64,000 nt of DNA, taken from the NCBI RefSeq assembly GCF_022827545.1, contig NZ_CP094671.1, positions 61,597-125,596 of the forward strand, read 5' to 3'. Source of the stretch: Hymenobacter tibetensis. Its GTDB lineage: Bacteria; Bacteroidota; Bacteroidia; Cytophagales; Hymenobacteraceae. A program made the position numbers and the translations under genes. Under the pieces are notes generated by a model, which worked only from the letters and a program-made list of their open reading frames with translations, was not told the origin of the DNA and did no database searches. Shown here piece after piece: positions 26,789 through 35,938 of the stretch; the first letter of the stretch is position 1; each line of letters starts with the position of its first letter.

Positions 26789-27712
26789 ATGCTTACTAAA
26801 CCCACTTTGTTGGTCTTGGCCGCTGGTATGGCTACTCGCTATGGGAGCTTAAAGCAACTGGATAGCTTCGGCCCCAACGGGGAGACCATCATCGACTACT
26901 CGGTATACGATGCCAGGCGAGCAGGATTCGGGAAAATAGTATTTGTCATCAGAGCGTCGATGCAGGCGGAATTTCAAGCAATCCTGCGCCGCCTTCCCGC
27001 CAATCTTGAAGTTGTCACCCTCAACCAAGAGTTGGATTTGCTGCCCCCAACCTATCTGGTGCCAGTGAACCGGAGCAAACCATGGGGCACCGGACATGCC
27101 GTGTGGGTGGCCGCCGCTGCAATCAACGAACCTTTTGCCGTCGTAAACGGTGACGATTTCTACGGCTTCCAGTCCTTTAAGCTAGCAGCTGATTTTCTCA
27201 GGGATACTCCTGCAGAGACGGACTACGGCTTGGTGGGGTTTAAACTAGAGAACACGCTCTCCGAGCACGGGGCCGTATCAAGAGGCGAGTGCCAAACGAA
27301 CCCCCAAGGGTATTTGCAGTCCTTGACGGAACAACCTCACATTGTGCGAACTGATGATGGAATAGCAGTCTTGAATCCCGACGCTGCGCCCAGAATGCTA
27401 ACGGGCCAGGAGTTGGTTTCCATGAACCTATTAGCGCTCAAGCCCGCTTTTTTTTCTCACGTCGATCAAGAGCTAAAGGAATTCCTACGCACCAGTGGGA
27501 CTGACCCCAACGCCGAGTTTTACCTGCCATTAGTAATAGACAAGATGGTGAAAGCTAACCGGGCGCGGGTAAAGGTGCTGGAAACCCCGGAGAAATGGTT
27601 TGGTGTCACCTACCCCGCCGACAAACCAGCGGTAGTGCAAAACATCCAGCGCCTGGTGCATGAAAGCGCATATCCCAACCCCTTGTTTACGGCTTTCAAT
27701 CCTATTTTATGA
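26789..27712 (+). CDS. Sugar-phosphate nucleotidyltransferase
   Basis: Nucleotidyltransferase of 307 residues in the NTP_transferase fold. The signature LVLAAGMATRYGSLKQLDSF is the nucleotide-binding loop with its conserved G and R. NGDDFYGFQSF carries the metal-binding Asp, and GTGHAVWVAAAAI is the base/sugar pocket. It activates a sugar 1-phosphate to an NDP-sugar. Its stop overlaps the start of the downstream kinase by 4 bp, which implies translational coupling and consecutive reactions: the kinase makes the 1-phosphate and this enzyme the NDP-sugar. With GH84 and GH109 enzymes nearby, GlcNAc/GalNAc 1-phosphate is the plausible substrate. That specificity is inferred. Confidence 0.85.
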   Translation: MLTKPTLLVLAAGMATRYGSLKQLDSFGPNGETIIDYSVYDARRAGFGKIVFVIRASMQAEFQAILRRLPANLEVVTLNQELDLLPPTYLVPVNRSKPWGTGHAVWVAAAAINEPFAVVNGDDFYGFQSFKLAADFLRDTPAETDYGLVGFKLENTLSEHGAVSRGECQTNPQGYLQSLTEQPHIVRTDDGIAVLNPDAAPRMLTGQELVSMNLLALKPAFFSHVDQELKEFLRTSGTDPNAEFYLPLVIDKMVKANRARVKVLETPEKWFGVTYPADKPAVVQNIQRLVHESAYPNPLFTAFNPIL

Positions 27713-28851
27713 ACGCATCGCTCCCTCTCGTTCAGGTATTGACAGACGTTTTGCCCTCCTTCCGCGTGCAGGGAAAAGTGGAAAAAGTAATGCCTTTCGG
27801 TTCCGGGCACATCCACGACACGTTTTACGTGGAAACCCAGGCCGCAACCTCTCCAAACTACTTGCTGCAACGCGTCAATCACCACGTGTTCAAAGATGTG
27901 CCGGCGGTGATGGCAAACATTCACTTGGTCACCAGCCACCTCAAACACATCCTGGCGACGGAGCCCGGTGCCGACCCGGAAAAAGAGGTGCTCACGCTAA
28001 TATCCACGTACCAAGACCAACACTTCTTTCAGGACCACCAAGGAAATTTCTGGCGGCTTTACCTCTTTCTGGAAAACACCCGCAGTTATGACTTGGTGCG
28101 CACCAGGCAGCAAGCCTACGAGGGCGGCCGGGCTTATGGGCGATTCCAGGCACTATTAACGGGGCTGCCGGTAGATCTACTGCACGAGACTATTCCGGCT
28201 TTTCACAACGTCCAAAGCAGACTGCTGCTCTTTCAGACGGCTTTAAACACAGACGCCGTAGGTAGAGTCAGGTGCGTAGCAGAAGAAATAGCCTTTGTAC
28301 GCGAACGAGCGACGTCCATGAGTCGCCTCCTGCACCTGGGGCAGCAGCAGCAACTCCCTGTCCGAATCACGCACAATGATACCAAGTTCAACAACGTGCT
28401 GCTCGACGCAGCAGACAGGGCGCAATGCGTGATTGATTTGGATACCGTTATGCCTGGTTTGGTAGCCTACGACTTTGGGGATGCTGTCCGCACCATCGTG
28501 AATGCTGCTGCAGAAGACGAAAAGGACTTGAACAAGATCAGCGTGAACGTAGAGCTCTTCGAAGGCTTCACCACAGGGTATTTGCAGGAAACCAACAAGT
28601 TTTTGACTAACAACGAGTTAAACACGCTCATCCTAGGTGTTACGCTGCTGCCGTTCCTGATGGGGTTGCGTTTCTTAACCGATTACCTGGACGGAGACCA
28701 CTACTACAAAATAGGATTCCAAGATCATAACCTGCAACGGGCCCGGGCGCAGTTCCGGTTGGTGCAAAAACTAGAGGAAAAACAGCAACTCCTGCAAAAT
28801 CTGATTCAAGAGATAGCCGCTGCCTGCCATTCCCGAGCGCTCCAGAAGTGA
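27709..28851 (+). CDS. APH-fold sugar kinase, likely N-acetylhexosamine 1-kinase-like
   Basis: Kinase of 380 residues in the aminoglycoside-phosphotransferase fold. The catalytic loop HNDTKFNNVLLD (H222, D224) and the metal-binding IDLDTVMPGLVAYDFGD are intact. The N-terminal GSGHIHDTFYVE is the nucleotide loop of the NahK-like group. Such enzymes phosphorylate GlcNAc or GalNAc at C1 in the lacto-N-biose/galacto-N-biose salvage route. It overlaps the nucleotidyltransferase by 4 bp and is followed after 4 bp by a CBM9-like gene, so the three form a tight operon. HexNAc specificity is an inference from relatives and context. Confidence 0.8.
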   Translation: MNASLPLVQVLTDVLPSFRVQGKVEKVMPFGSGHIHDTFYVETQAATSPNYLLQRVNHHVFKDVPAVMANIHLVTSHLKHILATEPGADPEKEVLTLISTYQDQHFFQDHQGNFWRLYLFLENTRSYDLVRTRQQAYEGGRAYGRFQALLTGLPVDLLHETIPAFHNVQSRLLLFQTALNTDAVGRVRCVAEEIAFVRERATSMSRLLHLGQQQQLPVRITHNDTKFNNVLLDAADRAQCVIDLDTVMPGLVAYDFGDAVRTIVNAAAEDEKDLNKISVNVELFEGFTTGYLQETNKFLTNNELNTLILGVTLLPFLMGLRFLTDYLDGDHYYKIGFQDHNLQRARAQFRLVQKLEEKQQLLQNLIQEIAAACHSRALQK

Positions 28852-28855
28852 ATCT

Positions 28856-29488
28856 ATGAAGACCCTACACATTCAGGCTATTTCGGAGCCGTCAAAAGTA
28901 CAAACTTTTGCCGCCCTCACTCACACCCTGGATGCGCTTCCACGCCATCCCCTTCGTGAAATGCTTTGGTTTAGTGACGGTATTAAACCAGTGGTAGCGT
29001 TTGCCATGGGATATGCTCATAACTGCATCTACTTGAAATTCTACGTCCAAGAGCCGCAAATTCAGGCTAAATACCGGCAAACAAATGGGCCAGTGTACAA
29101 AGACAGTTGCGTGGAGCTGTTTATTGCCTTCAACAATGAGGCAACTTATTATAACCTGGAATTCAACTGCCTGGGAACCGGCTTAGTGGGTTTTGGCGAA
29201 AACCGCCACAAACGTCGGCTGCTGCCCGGAAGTACGGTAGAGAGGATAAAGACCTGGGCTTCTTTGACCGTTGACGGTCAAGCAACTTGGGAATTGACCC
29301 TGGCTATACCCGCGGCTATCTTTTCTGCGCACCACCTTTCAACTTTCGAAGGTCTGCGGGCCCGGGCCAACTTCTACAAGGGCGGGGAGGAGTTGCCTAT
29401 TCCTCATTACCTAGCCTGGAATGCAATTCAAGCGCAACAACCCGATTTTCACCGACCGGAATTCTTTGGGGAGTTGCAGTTTGCTTGA
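28856..29488 (+). CDS. CBM9-like carbohydrate-binding protein without signal peptide
   Basis: Protein of 210 residues resembling the carbohydrate-binding family 9-like domain (DUF1083-type): VYKDSCVELFIAF, YYNLEFNCLGTGLVGFGENR, WELTLAIPAAIF and the terminal HRPEFFGELQF are its usual strands. No signal peptide is visible, although this fold is normally secreted or attached to secreted enzymes. It starts 4 bp after the kinase stop and is surely in the same operon. It may bind the sugar being phosphorylated or have a role not connected with polysaccharide. The fold is likely; the function is open. Confidence 0.7.
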   Translation: MKTLHIQAISEPSKVQTFAALTHTLDALPRHPLREMLWFSDGIKPVVAFAMGYAHNCIYLKFYVQEPQIQAKYRQTNGPVYKDSCVELFIAFNNEATYYNLEFNCLGTGLVGFGENRHKRRLLPGSTVERIKTWASLTVDGQATWELTLAIPAAIFSAHHLSTFEGLRARANFYKGGEELPIPHYLAWNAIQAQQPDFHRPEFFGELQFA

Positions 29489-29701
29489 CCCTGCACCGAA
29501 GCATAACGGCAGCACACGGCCAGGGCCGCCTCCTAACGGCTTGGGGAACTTGTCTTGCTGGCCTCTTGCCAAGGCTTCTCTGCCTTGGAGCTGCCTTGTC
29601 ATATGCCTTCCGCCCACCAAGCCATCCCCTTGCTCAATGATTGCCACCGACTGAGCTACCCCAACGCACGAATCCAAACCCATAAGTTGCGCAAACCGAC
29701 A

Positions 29702-31138
29702 ATGAACCAGAATCGCAGAGACTTTTTGAAGATTTCCGGGGTGGCCGGCCTAGGTTTTGCGGGTTCCGGCCTGCTTGCTGGCTGCGCCACGACCGAACAG
29801 CAACCCCGGGTAGCCCAGGTAGCAAACCAGGTTAAGCGCAAGTACACACAACGCTTCAACATGAGCGGGTATAGCGCCCCCAGGCTAGATAAAGTAAGGA
29901 TAGCGTGCGTGGGCTTGGGCATGCGGGGTCCCGGGGCAGTTTCCCGCTTGAGCTGCATTGAAGGCGTGGAAATCAAAGCGCTCTGCGACCTTGTCCCCGA
30001 GCGGGCCGAGAAGGTGAAGCAGGCCCTCAAAGAGCAGGGAACGGCCCACGACCCCGTGCTTTATTCCGGCAAGCCCGACTCCTGGAAGGCCATGTTTGAT
30101 CGAGATGATATTGATCTAGTTTACATAACCACTCCCTGGAGTTTGCACGCTCCGCAGGCGCTGTACGCCATGGAACACGGCAAGCATGCCGCCGTAGAGG
30201 TTCCAGCCGCCACGACTATCGAACAGTGCTGGCAATTGGTGGAGACGTCGGAGCGCACCAAAAAGCATTGTATGATGCTGGAGAACTGCTGCTACGACTT
30301 CTTTGAGCTCTTAACCTTGAACATGGCCCGCCAAGGCTACTTCGGGGAGATTGTACACGCGGAGGGCGCTTACATCCACGGTTTGCTGGATTTGAACCTC
30401 GACAAAGCGAAAGGCTACCAAGACATGTGGCGCCTGAAAGAGAACATGACCCGTAACGGCAATCTCTATCCTACGCACGGCCTGGGTCCTATCTGCCAGC
30501 TGTTGAATGTGAACCGGGGCGACGCCATGGATTATCTCACGTCGGTGCAAACCAAGGACTTTCAGATGTTCGAAGAAGTTAAAAGGCGCGCCGCTACAGA
30601 TTCCTTCTACAGCCAATTTGCTCGCGACACCTACCGCGGCAACATGAACACCACCACGATTTGCACCAAGAAAGGCAAGACCATGATGGTTCAGCATGAC
30701 GTAACCACGCCCCGGCCTTATTCCAGGATTCACCTAGTGAGCGGCACTAAGGGCTGTGCCAGCAAATACCCGGTTAAAAAAATAGCGGCCGGGCATAGCT
30801 GGGTTTCAGAAGAAGAGCTTACAAAGCTAGAGGCACAGTATACCCCAGATATTGTAAAGCGAATCGGGGAGATGGCCAAAACGATTGGGGGCCACGGGGG
30901 CATGGATTTTATGATGGACTGGCGTTTGATTGATTGCCTGCGCAATGGCTTGCCCCTAGATCAGGACGTGTACGATGCGGCTTCGTGGAGTTCAGTGGGG
31001 CCGCTCAGTGAGTGGTCGGTAGCCAATCGCTCTAACTCAATCGATGTACCGGATTTCACCGCTGGCGCTTGGCAAACCAATGCGCCCGTTACCCTGACGT
31101 TGGCCGGGGGCGGGACGACCAACGTTATCAGCAAATAG
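29702..31138 (+). CDS. GH109-type (Gfo/Idh/MocA) alpha-N-acetylgalactosaminidase
   Basis: Protein of 478 residues with a Tat-type signal (NRRDFLK) and a lipobox LLAGC (Cys28), so exported folded with its cofactor. A Rossmann domain begins KVRIACVGLGMRGPGAVSRL, followed by a substrate domain with TPWSLHAPQALYAMEHGKH, AVEVPAATTIEQCW, LENCCYDF and NGNLYPTHGLGPICQLLNVN. These are the landmarks of GH109, whose members use bound NAD+ to cleave alpha-linked GalNAc, as in the core of mucin O-glycans or blood group A. The upstream in-frame extension to 29555 lacks a signal and is rejected. A plain Gfo/Idh/MocA oxidoreductase is the alternative. Confidence 0.82.
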   Translation: MNQNRRDFLKISGVAGLGFAGSGLLAGCATTEQQPRVAQVANQVKRKYTQRFNMSGYSAPRLDKVRIACVGLGMRGPGAVSRLSCIEGVEIKALCDLVPERAEKVKQALKEQGTAHDPVLYSGKPDSWKAMFDRDDIDLVYITTPWSLHAPQALYAMEHGKHAAVEVPAATTIEQCWQLVETSERTKKHCMMLENCCYDFFELLTLNMARQGYFGEIVHAEGAYIHGLLDLNLDKAKGYQDMWRLKENMTRNGNLYPTHGLGPICQLLNVNRGDAMDYLTSVQTKDFQMFEEVKRRAATDSFYSQFARDTYRGNMNTTTICTKKGKTMMVQHDVTTPRPYSRIHLVSGTKGCASKYPVKKIAAGHSWVSEEELTKLEAQYTPDIVKRIGEMAKTIGGHGGMDFMMDWRLIDCLRNGLPLDQDVYDAASWSSVGPLSEWSVANRSNSIDVPDFTAGAWQTNAPVTLTLAGGGTTNVISK

Positions 31139-31409
31139 CCCAGTCGAAAAAGGCGTGCTGTACATTCAGCTTGCCCCGCACGAGCCCGTAAGGCTGGCTT
31201 AATTTCAAGGTTGCAGTTAAACCAGGAAACACGGCTATCGATTCTCGAAGCAGCCGTGGATTCGCAAAAGGTGCAAAACAACGCACAAAAAGGCCGGACA
31301 TAGCTGCTCTTCTGCGGAGAAGAAGGTTTCCTGTTAAATGGATTCACCTCTTCCTCTGAGGCCAGGAGTAGTGTACCGTTACGGTTGAAATATTAAGTAT
31401 TGGTCAAGC

Positions 31410-31415
31410 AAGGAG
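31410..31415 (+). promoter_or_regulatory. Strong Shine-Dalgarno sequence deciding a GTG start
   Basis: AAGGAG lies 3 bp ahead of the GTG codon at 31419. Good Shine-Dalgarno sequences are rare elsewhere in this window, and no ATG suits the conserved LacI N-terminus, so this site supports the GTG start. Confidence 0.6.
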
Positions 31416-31418
31416 AAA

Positions 31419-32489
31419 GTGGATAGAGCCGCGAGAATCAAGGATATTGCCCTGCAAGCACAGGTTTCAGTGGGCACTGTGGACCGGGTGCTCCATAGCC
31501 GAGGAAGGGTAGCAGATGAGGTGCGTTTGCGTATTCTCAAAATCACGAAAGACCTTGATTACAAGCCCAATCTTTCGGCTCGCGCGCTAGCCACTGATAA
31601 AACCTATCGCATCGCGGCCCTTATTCCTGACCCGGCTGTAGATGCCTATTGGCAAGCACCACAAGATGGCGTAGAGAAAGCAGGAGCCGAGTTAGCCCAC
31701 TACGGGGTGATCATCACTCAGTTCACTTTCGATCCTTTCAATCATAATTCCTTCTCCGCACTGGCGCAGCAGGTATCCTCCTCTGAATATGACGGCATTC
31801 TAGTTGCTCCCATTTTTCCCCAGCATTCTTTAAGCTATTTCAAGAAGTGGAAACGAGCCGGTATTCCCTTCGTCCTCTTCCACACGCAAATACCCGATTT
31901 CGAGCCCCTTGTGTACATAGGCCAAGACTCTTATCAAAGCGGTCTTCTGGCCGGAAAAATCCTGCACTTTGGCAACCAGGAGGCGGGCAGCATGGTCGTG
32001 GCTCATATCGGGGAAAGCAGCCAGAGTTCTTCTCACTTGTTGCACAGGGAGCAAGGATTCAGGGACTATTTCACTCGGAATAATCTAGTAAATCGCTACC
32101 CAATACAAGCACTATCTTTTCAACCTTCTTCCCCTGCCCCCGTTACCGAGCAGCTCAGGGAAATGTTTGAAAGCACCCCAGGATTGACTGGCATTTTCGT
32201 TACCACTTCCAAGGCGTATGTGGTGGCGGACTATTTACAGCAGAATCCCGGACCTAAGATCAATCTTATTGGGTACGACCTGATAGAAAGCAACCTTCGT
32301 TGTCTGGAAACAGGTAGCATACAGTTCCTGATAAACCAAAATCCCAAAGGCCAAGGGTACTGGGGTATTCATGCTCTGGCTGATCACCTGGTTTTTCACA
32401 AAAAGAATAAACCCACCAAATATTTGCCCTTGGATGTTATTACCAGAGAGAATTTACAGTACTACATGGAATGTCTTGTCTTTAAATAA
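31419..32489 (+). CDS. LacI-type regulator with sugar-binding-protein-like effector domain
   Basis: Regulator of 356 residues starting at GTG. The helix-turn-helix reads RIKDIALQAQVSVGTVDRVL, with VGTVDR in place of the common VSTVSR; this form is found in a Bacteroidota subgroup fused to a periplasmic-binding-protein-like domain. The effector domain follows (YRIAALIPDPAVDAYW, YDGILVAPIFPQ, LVYIGQDSYQSG, INLIGYDLIESN). It lies 280 bp after the GH109 gene on the same strand. It is the second LacI-family protein flanking the HexNAc module, so the module may have two inputs. Target genes and ligand are inferred from position only. Confidence 0.9.
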   Translation: MDRAARIKDIALQAQVSVGTVDRVLHSRGRVADEVRLRILKITKDLDYKPNLSARALATDKTYRIAALIPDPAVDAYWQAPQDGVEKAGAELAHYGVIITQFTFDPFNHNSFSALAQQVSSSEYDGILVAPIFPQHSLSYFKKWKRAGIPFVLFHTQIPDFEPLVYIGQDSYQSGLLAGKILHFGNQEAGSMVVAHIGESSQSSSHLLHREQGFRDYFTRNNLVNRYPIQALSFQPSSPAPVTEQLREMFESTPGLTGIFVTTSKAYVVADYLQQNPGPKINLIGYDLIESNLRCLETGSIQFLINQNPKGQGYWGIHALADHLVFHKKNKPTKYLPLDVITRENLQYYMECLVFK

Positions 32490-32517
32490 GTCGACTGTTT
32501 TCACATTTAAAACTGTT

Positions 32518-32829
32518 CTAATGCAAGAGCAGAGCATATTCAGGATAACCCGATAACGACGGCCAGCTACGGCAAAAGTAGTTTGCCCGGGCTGTTGGTA
32601 TGCCAACTTGCACTATCATTCCTCTAGCAGACCATTCAACGACAACGGTGCCCCTGGGTTCACTATCCACAAGCGCACCCAGCAGATCCAGATGATTTCC
32701 TGGCTGGAACTCTACGAACTCAACTGCACCCATTTGCTCTTTTAAGTGAAGTGGCCTAACGAGCACAAGCGAATGCCTGTTTCCGGGAAGAAGTTGATAG
32801 GCCGCTCTGTAGAAAATAGTACGCTCCAC
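32518..32829 (-). CDS. Possible hypothetical protein in the gap after LacI
   Basis: A 103-codon frame with no gene on the other strand. The central part (LVLVRPLHLKEQMGAVEF, LLGALVDSEPRGTVVVEW) reads like a real small globular protein, but no family was recognised. Its start lies against a perfect inverted repeat, so the true 5' end may be lost. It could also be a chance frame within the 560-bp gap between the LacI gene and the next protein. Confidence 0.3.
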   Translation of the reverse strand: MERTIFYRAAYQLLPGNRHSLVLVRPLHLKEQMGAVEFVEFQPGNHLDLLGALVDSEPRGTVVVEWSARGMIVQVGIPTARANYFCRSWPSLSGYPEYALLLH

Positions 32830-32848
32830 CCGGCACCGGGTGGAGCGT
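32821..32848. repeat. Perfect 13-bp inverted repeat with 2-bp spacer
   Basis: ACGCTCCACCCGG and CCGGGTGGAGCGT are separated by only CA. No T-run follows on the plus strand; on the minus strand a TATTTTCT stretch follows, so it could end a minus-strand transcript. It stands at the border between the sugar genes and the accessory region, and may instead be a protein- or recombinase-binding site. Confidence 0.5.
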
Positions 32849-33053
32849 GGTTGTTACCCTAGATGCACTCGCACCGGCAAACACCTCTTGTTACCCCGGA
32901 AGAGCAGAATACCGCGACTGCTGTAAGTACTAAAGTATAGTTGAATATTACAGTATATTTAATACTGGTTAGCCCGATAGAGTCCCCCAACGAGTCGCAC
33001 AGGGCTTGTTGGTAAATGCGCCGCCTAATTACTTGGTTCTCAAACTTTAACTC

Positions 33054-34688
33054 ATGTCCCAGGATGATTCTTTGCCTAGCATTTATCTAGGCGAACTGGA
33101 TATTCCCGCGTCATTGGATTGGCTTTATCTCTTCGGGGATACGCTCGCCTTGTTCAACTTCGCTGGAGCCTTGGTACGCCCGGGCGGGATCAACGGTTTT
33201 GCCTTGGATCGGTCCATTGGCCAATGGGTGCTATGCGATGCCGAGCGTGTTGACTTAAACGGGTTTACCCCAGAGAAAGCGGTCACGCAATTCCATGACT
33301 TTACCGGAGAGCACCTAGAGGTAGTGGTAGCTGGTTATGCCCGCAAAGCCTACCAACTCTTGGAGCCTACTTATCCGGGCTTTACGGATCGCTTACTGGC
33401 CCAACTATTGATTGCACCCGTCCCTGACGTACCAAAGCCAAGGGCTCAGATACTCGACTTGAACCGTGTTTTGCAAGCGTATGGAGCGTCCCTCGTCTTA
33501 AAAGATAACTCCTTACTTGCGGAAGATAACCAGCCGCCGCAGCTCGTTTTTACGGCCCCAGTCGTACCGGTATCCCGGCCAACGGACACGGAACTCGTGC
33601 TTACCTCTGTGACTTTATTTGTCGCCCAGTTGAATATAACGCCGTGGCTGCTTCACGTGGTTGCCTGTGATCCAGATCACGAAATAGCCCAGCTCTTAGG
33701 GGCTATAGCCCGTCACGAGTTAGCCGAGCCCGCTTGGGGTGGGGTGCTGGCCAAGTTGTTGGGGAGCCACCGCAAACGAGACAAATTGCTGGACCGCCTA
33801 ATTGTGCAGCCCTTTCCGCTCAGCATACTGCTTAGCCTGCTGGGAGGCATCTATACCCACCCGGAAAATCCCGAAGATATTTATGCCGAGCTCCCCGTCT
33901 TCCGAATTTTACGCGCTTGCTTAGACGAAAACAAAGTTGGACACCCCTCACCGCAGGCCCGAGAAACGTTGCTTGCGGGGATCATTGATGGCTTGGAACA
34001 GTTGGCCATCGCGGCCGATCAGTCACCCCAGGTACTCGCCTCCTTGCGGTTTGCACAGTCGGCTCAAGTAGTGTTACAATTACTGCTGGAGCAAGTAGGG
34101 CCACCGCTGGCCGAAGCATGGTTTTCGCGGGTGGAAGCCCAAGAACAGCGGTATAGCTGGCGTACCCTCGCTGCGGACCATGAACTGGACCAACGGACTG
34201 TGTGGTACTTTGCCAACTACACGGGCTCTGCCGCCTTGGCCGTCAAGCAACACAGCCAACAGTTGGAGCTCTTGTTCGAGCAAAGCAAGATCACCAACCA
34301 CCTATGGACGGCCGTCTGGCGCGTGCTCAATCAACTGCGCAAGGCGCTGCGACTCTGCTATGCACTAATCCAGCAACAGCCCCTGATCGCTACCGCTGAA
34401 GGCGCGCAGAAGTGGATGCTGCCGCTGCAGCACCTGCTTGCACATTATCAACAGCTCTTGAAAGAGCTCGTGGCCATGATTGAACGCAGCTCGCAATCCC
34501 CGCAGGGCCTGTCGCACTGGGCCACGCTCATCTTGTCTCCGGAAGGAAATGAGGAAGCAGAAGGGCAGCTTATGCAGGAGCTACTGGGGTGCATGCAGGT
34601 GTACGAGGCGCTCGAATCCCAAGGCTATGGGCCAGTGGCTATCCAGCAGTTGGGTAAGCTAATCGCTACCATGCCCGAGGCCGCCTAG
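33054..34688 (+). CDS. Uncharacterised 544-residue cytoplasmic protein
   Basis: Not recognised. There is no signal peptide or membrane segment. The N-terminal 180 residues are mixed alpha/beta (GELDIPASLDWLYLFGDTL, FTGEHLEVVVAGYARK). The rest is mainly helical with many Leu and Gln residues (residues about 270-540), for example QHSQQLELLFEQ and MLPLQHLLAHYQQLLKEL, which could form helical repeats or a coiled coil. The N-terminal half has the flavour of phage- or toxin-related hypothetical proteins, but no motif supports this. It is the first plus-strand gene of the accessory region. Codon use looks normal for a real gene and the frame is uninterrupted. Confidence 0.72.
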   Translation: MSQDDSLPSIYLGELDIPASLDWLYLFGDTLALFNFAGALVRPGGINGFALDRSIGQWVLCDAERVDLNGFTPEKAVTQFHDFTGEHLEVVVAGYARKAYQLLEPTYPGFTDRLLAQLLIAPVPDVPKPRAQILDLNRVLQAYGASLVLKDNSLLAEDNQPPQLVFTAPVVPVSRPTDTELVLTSVTLFVAQLNITPWLLHVVACDPDHEIAQLLGAIARHELAEPAWGGVLAKLLGSHRKRDKLLDRLIVQPFPLSILLSLLGGIYTHPENPEDIYAELPVFRILRACLDENKVGHPSPQARETLLAGIIDGLEQLAIAADQSPQVLASLRFAQSAQVVLQLLLEQVGPPLAEAWFSRVEAQEQRYSWRTLAADHELDQRTVWYFANYTGSAALAVKQHSQQLELLFEQSKITNHLWTAVWRVLNQLRKALRLCYALIQQQPLIATAEGAQKWMLPLQHLLAHYQQLLKELVAMIERSSQSPQGLSHWATLILSPEGNEEAEGQLMQELLGCMQVYEALESQGYGPVAIQQLGKLIATMPEAA

Positions 34689-34992
34689 ACGCATTGTGAA
34701 ACCACGAGGGCAGAACAGGCAACAGGGAGGTAGAGGCTCCTGGAGACAAGCCGAATTTTCTCCTGATCAGATAAGGGGTTCTTGCTGCAAATGGTGGACG
34801 GCCTCCGCTAGACTAGAAAGCTAGGTTCACAAAGGCACAAGCCTTTTCGTTACGGGTCCTACTTTTTAGCCCTAATTTCTTGGTGATAAATTGACACATT
34901 ACTATTTCAACCACTAGGCTCTAAAACCTATGAGATTCTGGGCCTTCCTTATGTCCTGTTTCTGTCCGTCTCTACTGACCACCTCAGTTCGT
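34689..34992. other. Intergenic stretch, no gene seen
   Basis: These 304 bp between two convergent hypothetical genes hold no frame of note and no clear terminator. Nothing further was recognised. Confidence 0.4.
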
Positions 34993-35583
34993 CTATGGCA
35001 GTCTAACCACGTCCAAATTCATGGTTTCTATGCTATTGACCACACTAAAAGAGGCTTGGTCATTGCGGACAAATAAGAACTCGTAGCCGCAGTGCCTGCG
35101 CTCGATGTCCACGTTTTTTGTATCACAGAAGCCTACAATTACAACTTGGTATTGGCCTTGGGCCAGCTCTATCTCCTCACTTACTAAGAATTCGCTAGCA
35201 GCAGTGTAGTCAATGTCCTGTGAATGGGCACTTGTATGAAGATACTCATCAGCATTCCAATTCAGAATAAGCCAGATGTCAGATACAATTAGTCGGCCAC
35301 TTTGTATTTGTATTACAAATGGGGGCGTAGTAAATAAAATCCATTCTGCCGGGACTGTAGCTCTATCCGCCATAGTAATAAGGACCCGGTAATCCCAAGC
35401 TGGTATGCTATACACTGGCAATAAACAGCCTGCTGAAATAGCTTCATTGCCTAAATTTGGGTCGTCGATCAAGGCCTGGAGTATATTAGGCAAAACCACC
35501 TTGTGAGCTACTACAAAATTCTGCAGGACTACTGGATCAAAAGCAACAAGACCGGGTGTTTGCGTCATTATTTTCAATTCCAT
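34993..35583 (-). CDS. Hypothetical protein, possible immunity-type
   Basis: Protein of 196 residues, or 191 if the second Met at 35568 is used. No signal peptide. The sequence is acidic with several beta-strand-like blocks (YRVLITMADRATVPAEW, SGRLIVSDIWLILNWN, QYQVVIVGFCDTKNVDIERR). No family was recognised. It is read on the same strand as the HEAT-repeat and Imm11-like proteins upstream and the wrecked Rhs core, so it may be another orphan immunity gene. That is only a guess from position. Confidence 0.6.
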   Translation of the reverse strand: MELKIMTQTPGLVAFDPVVLQNFVVAHKVVLPNILQALIDDPNLGNEAISAGCLLPVYSIPAWDYRVLITMADRATVPAEWILFTTPPFVIQIQSGRLIVSDIWLILNWNADEYLHTSAHSQDIDYTAASEFLVSEEIELAQGQYQVVIVGFCDTKNVDIERRHCGYEFLFVRNDQASFSVVNSIETMNLDVVRLP

Positions 35584-35938
35584 TTATTCTGCTATTTAAA
35601 TACAGTACGTGGTTGATTTTTTACCAAGGTCCACATCGAATTCCTCCCATTCATGCAGAGGCTTGTTGCCGTCCCATACCCAGTATGGTGACCTTATTAT
35701 TTATGTATCGTTACAGATATCTATCAAAGACCTCTTTGCGATAAGCGCATAATAAGGCATCAATACGAATTGTCAAACAATATATTTTATATTACAATAG
35801 TATTGTTCATAATTTCACCGATAGCCCTCACCTATAAAGTCAAAAAATGAGCACTCATCCGATTGAAGCCATTATCAAGGCAATACCAAAAATCGCACAT
35901 TACCTTTATTTAAACTTTTACTTAATTTATATGTCATA
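35584..35938. other. AT-rich gap between two minus-strand genes
   Basis: This 355-bp gap is strongly AT-rich. A plus-strand frame beginning at 35847 runs into the HEAT-repeat gene and is a shadow of it. Nothing else was seen. Confidence 0.4.
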
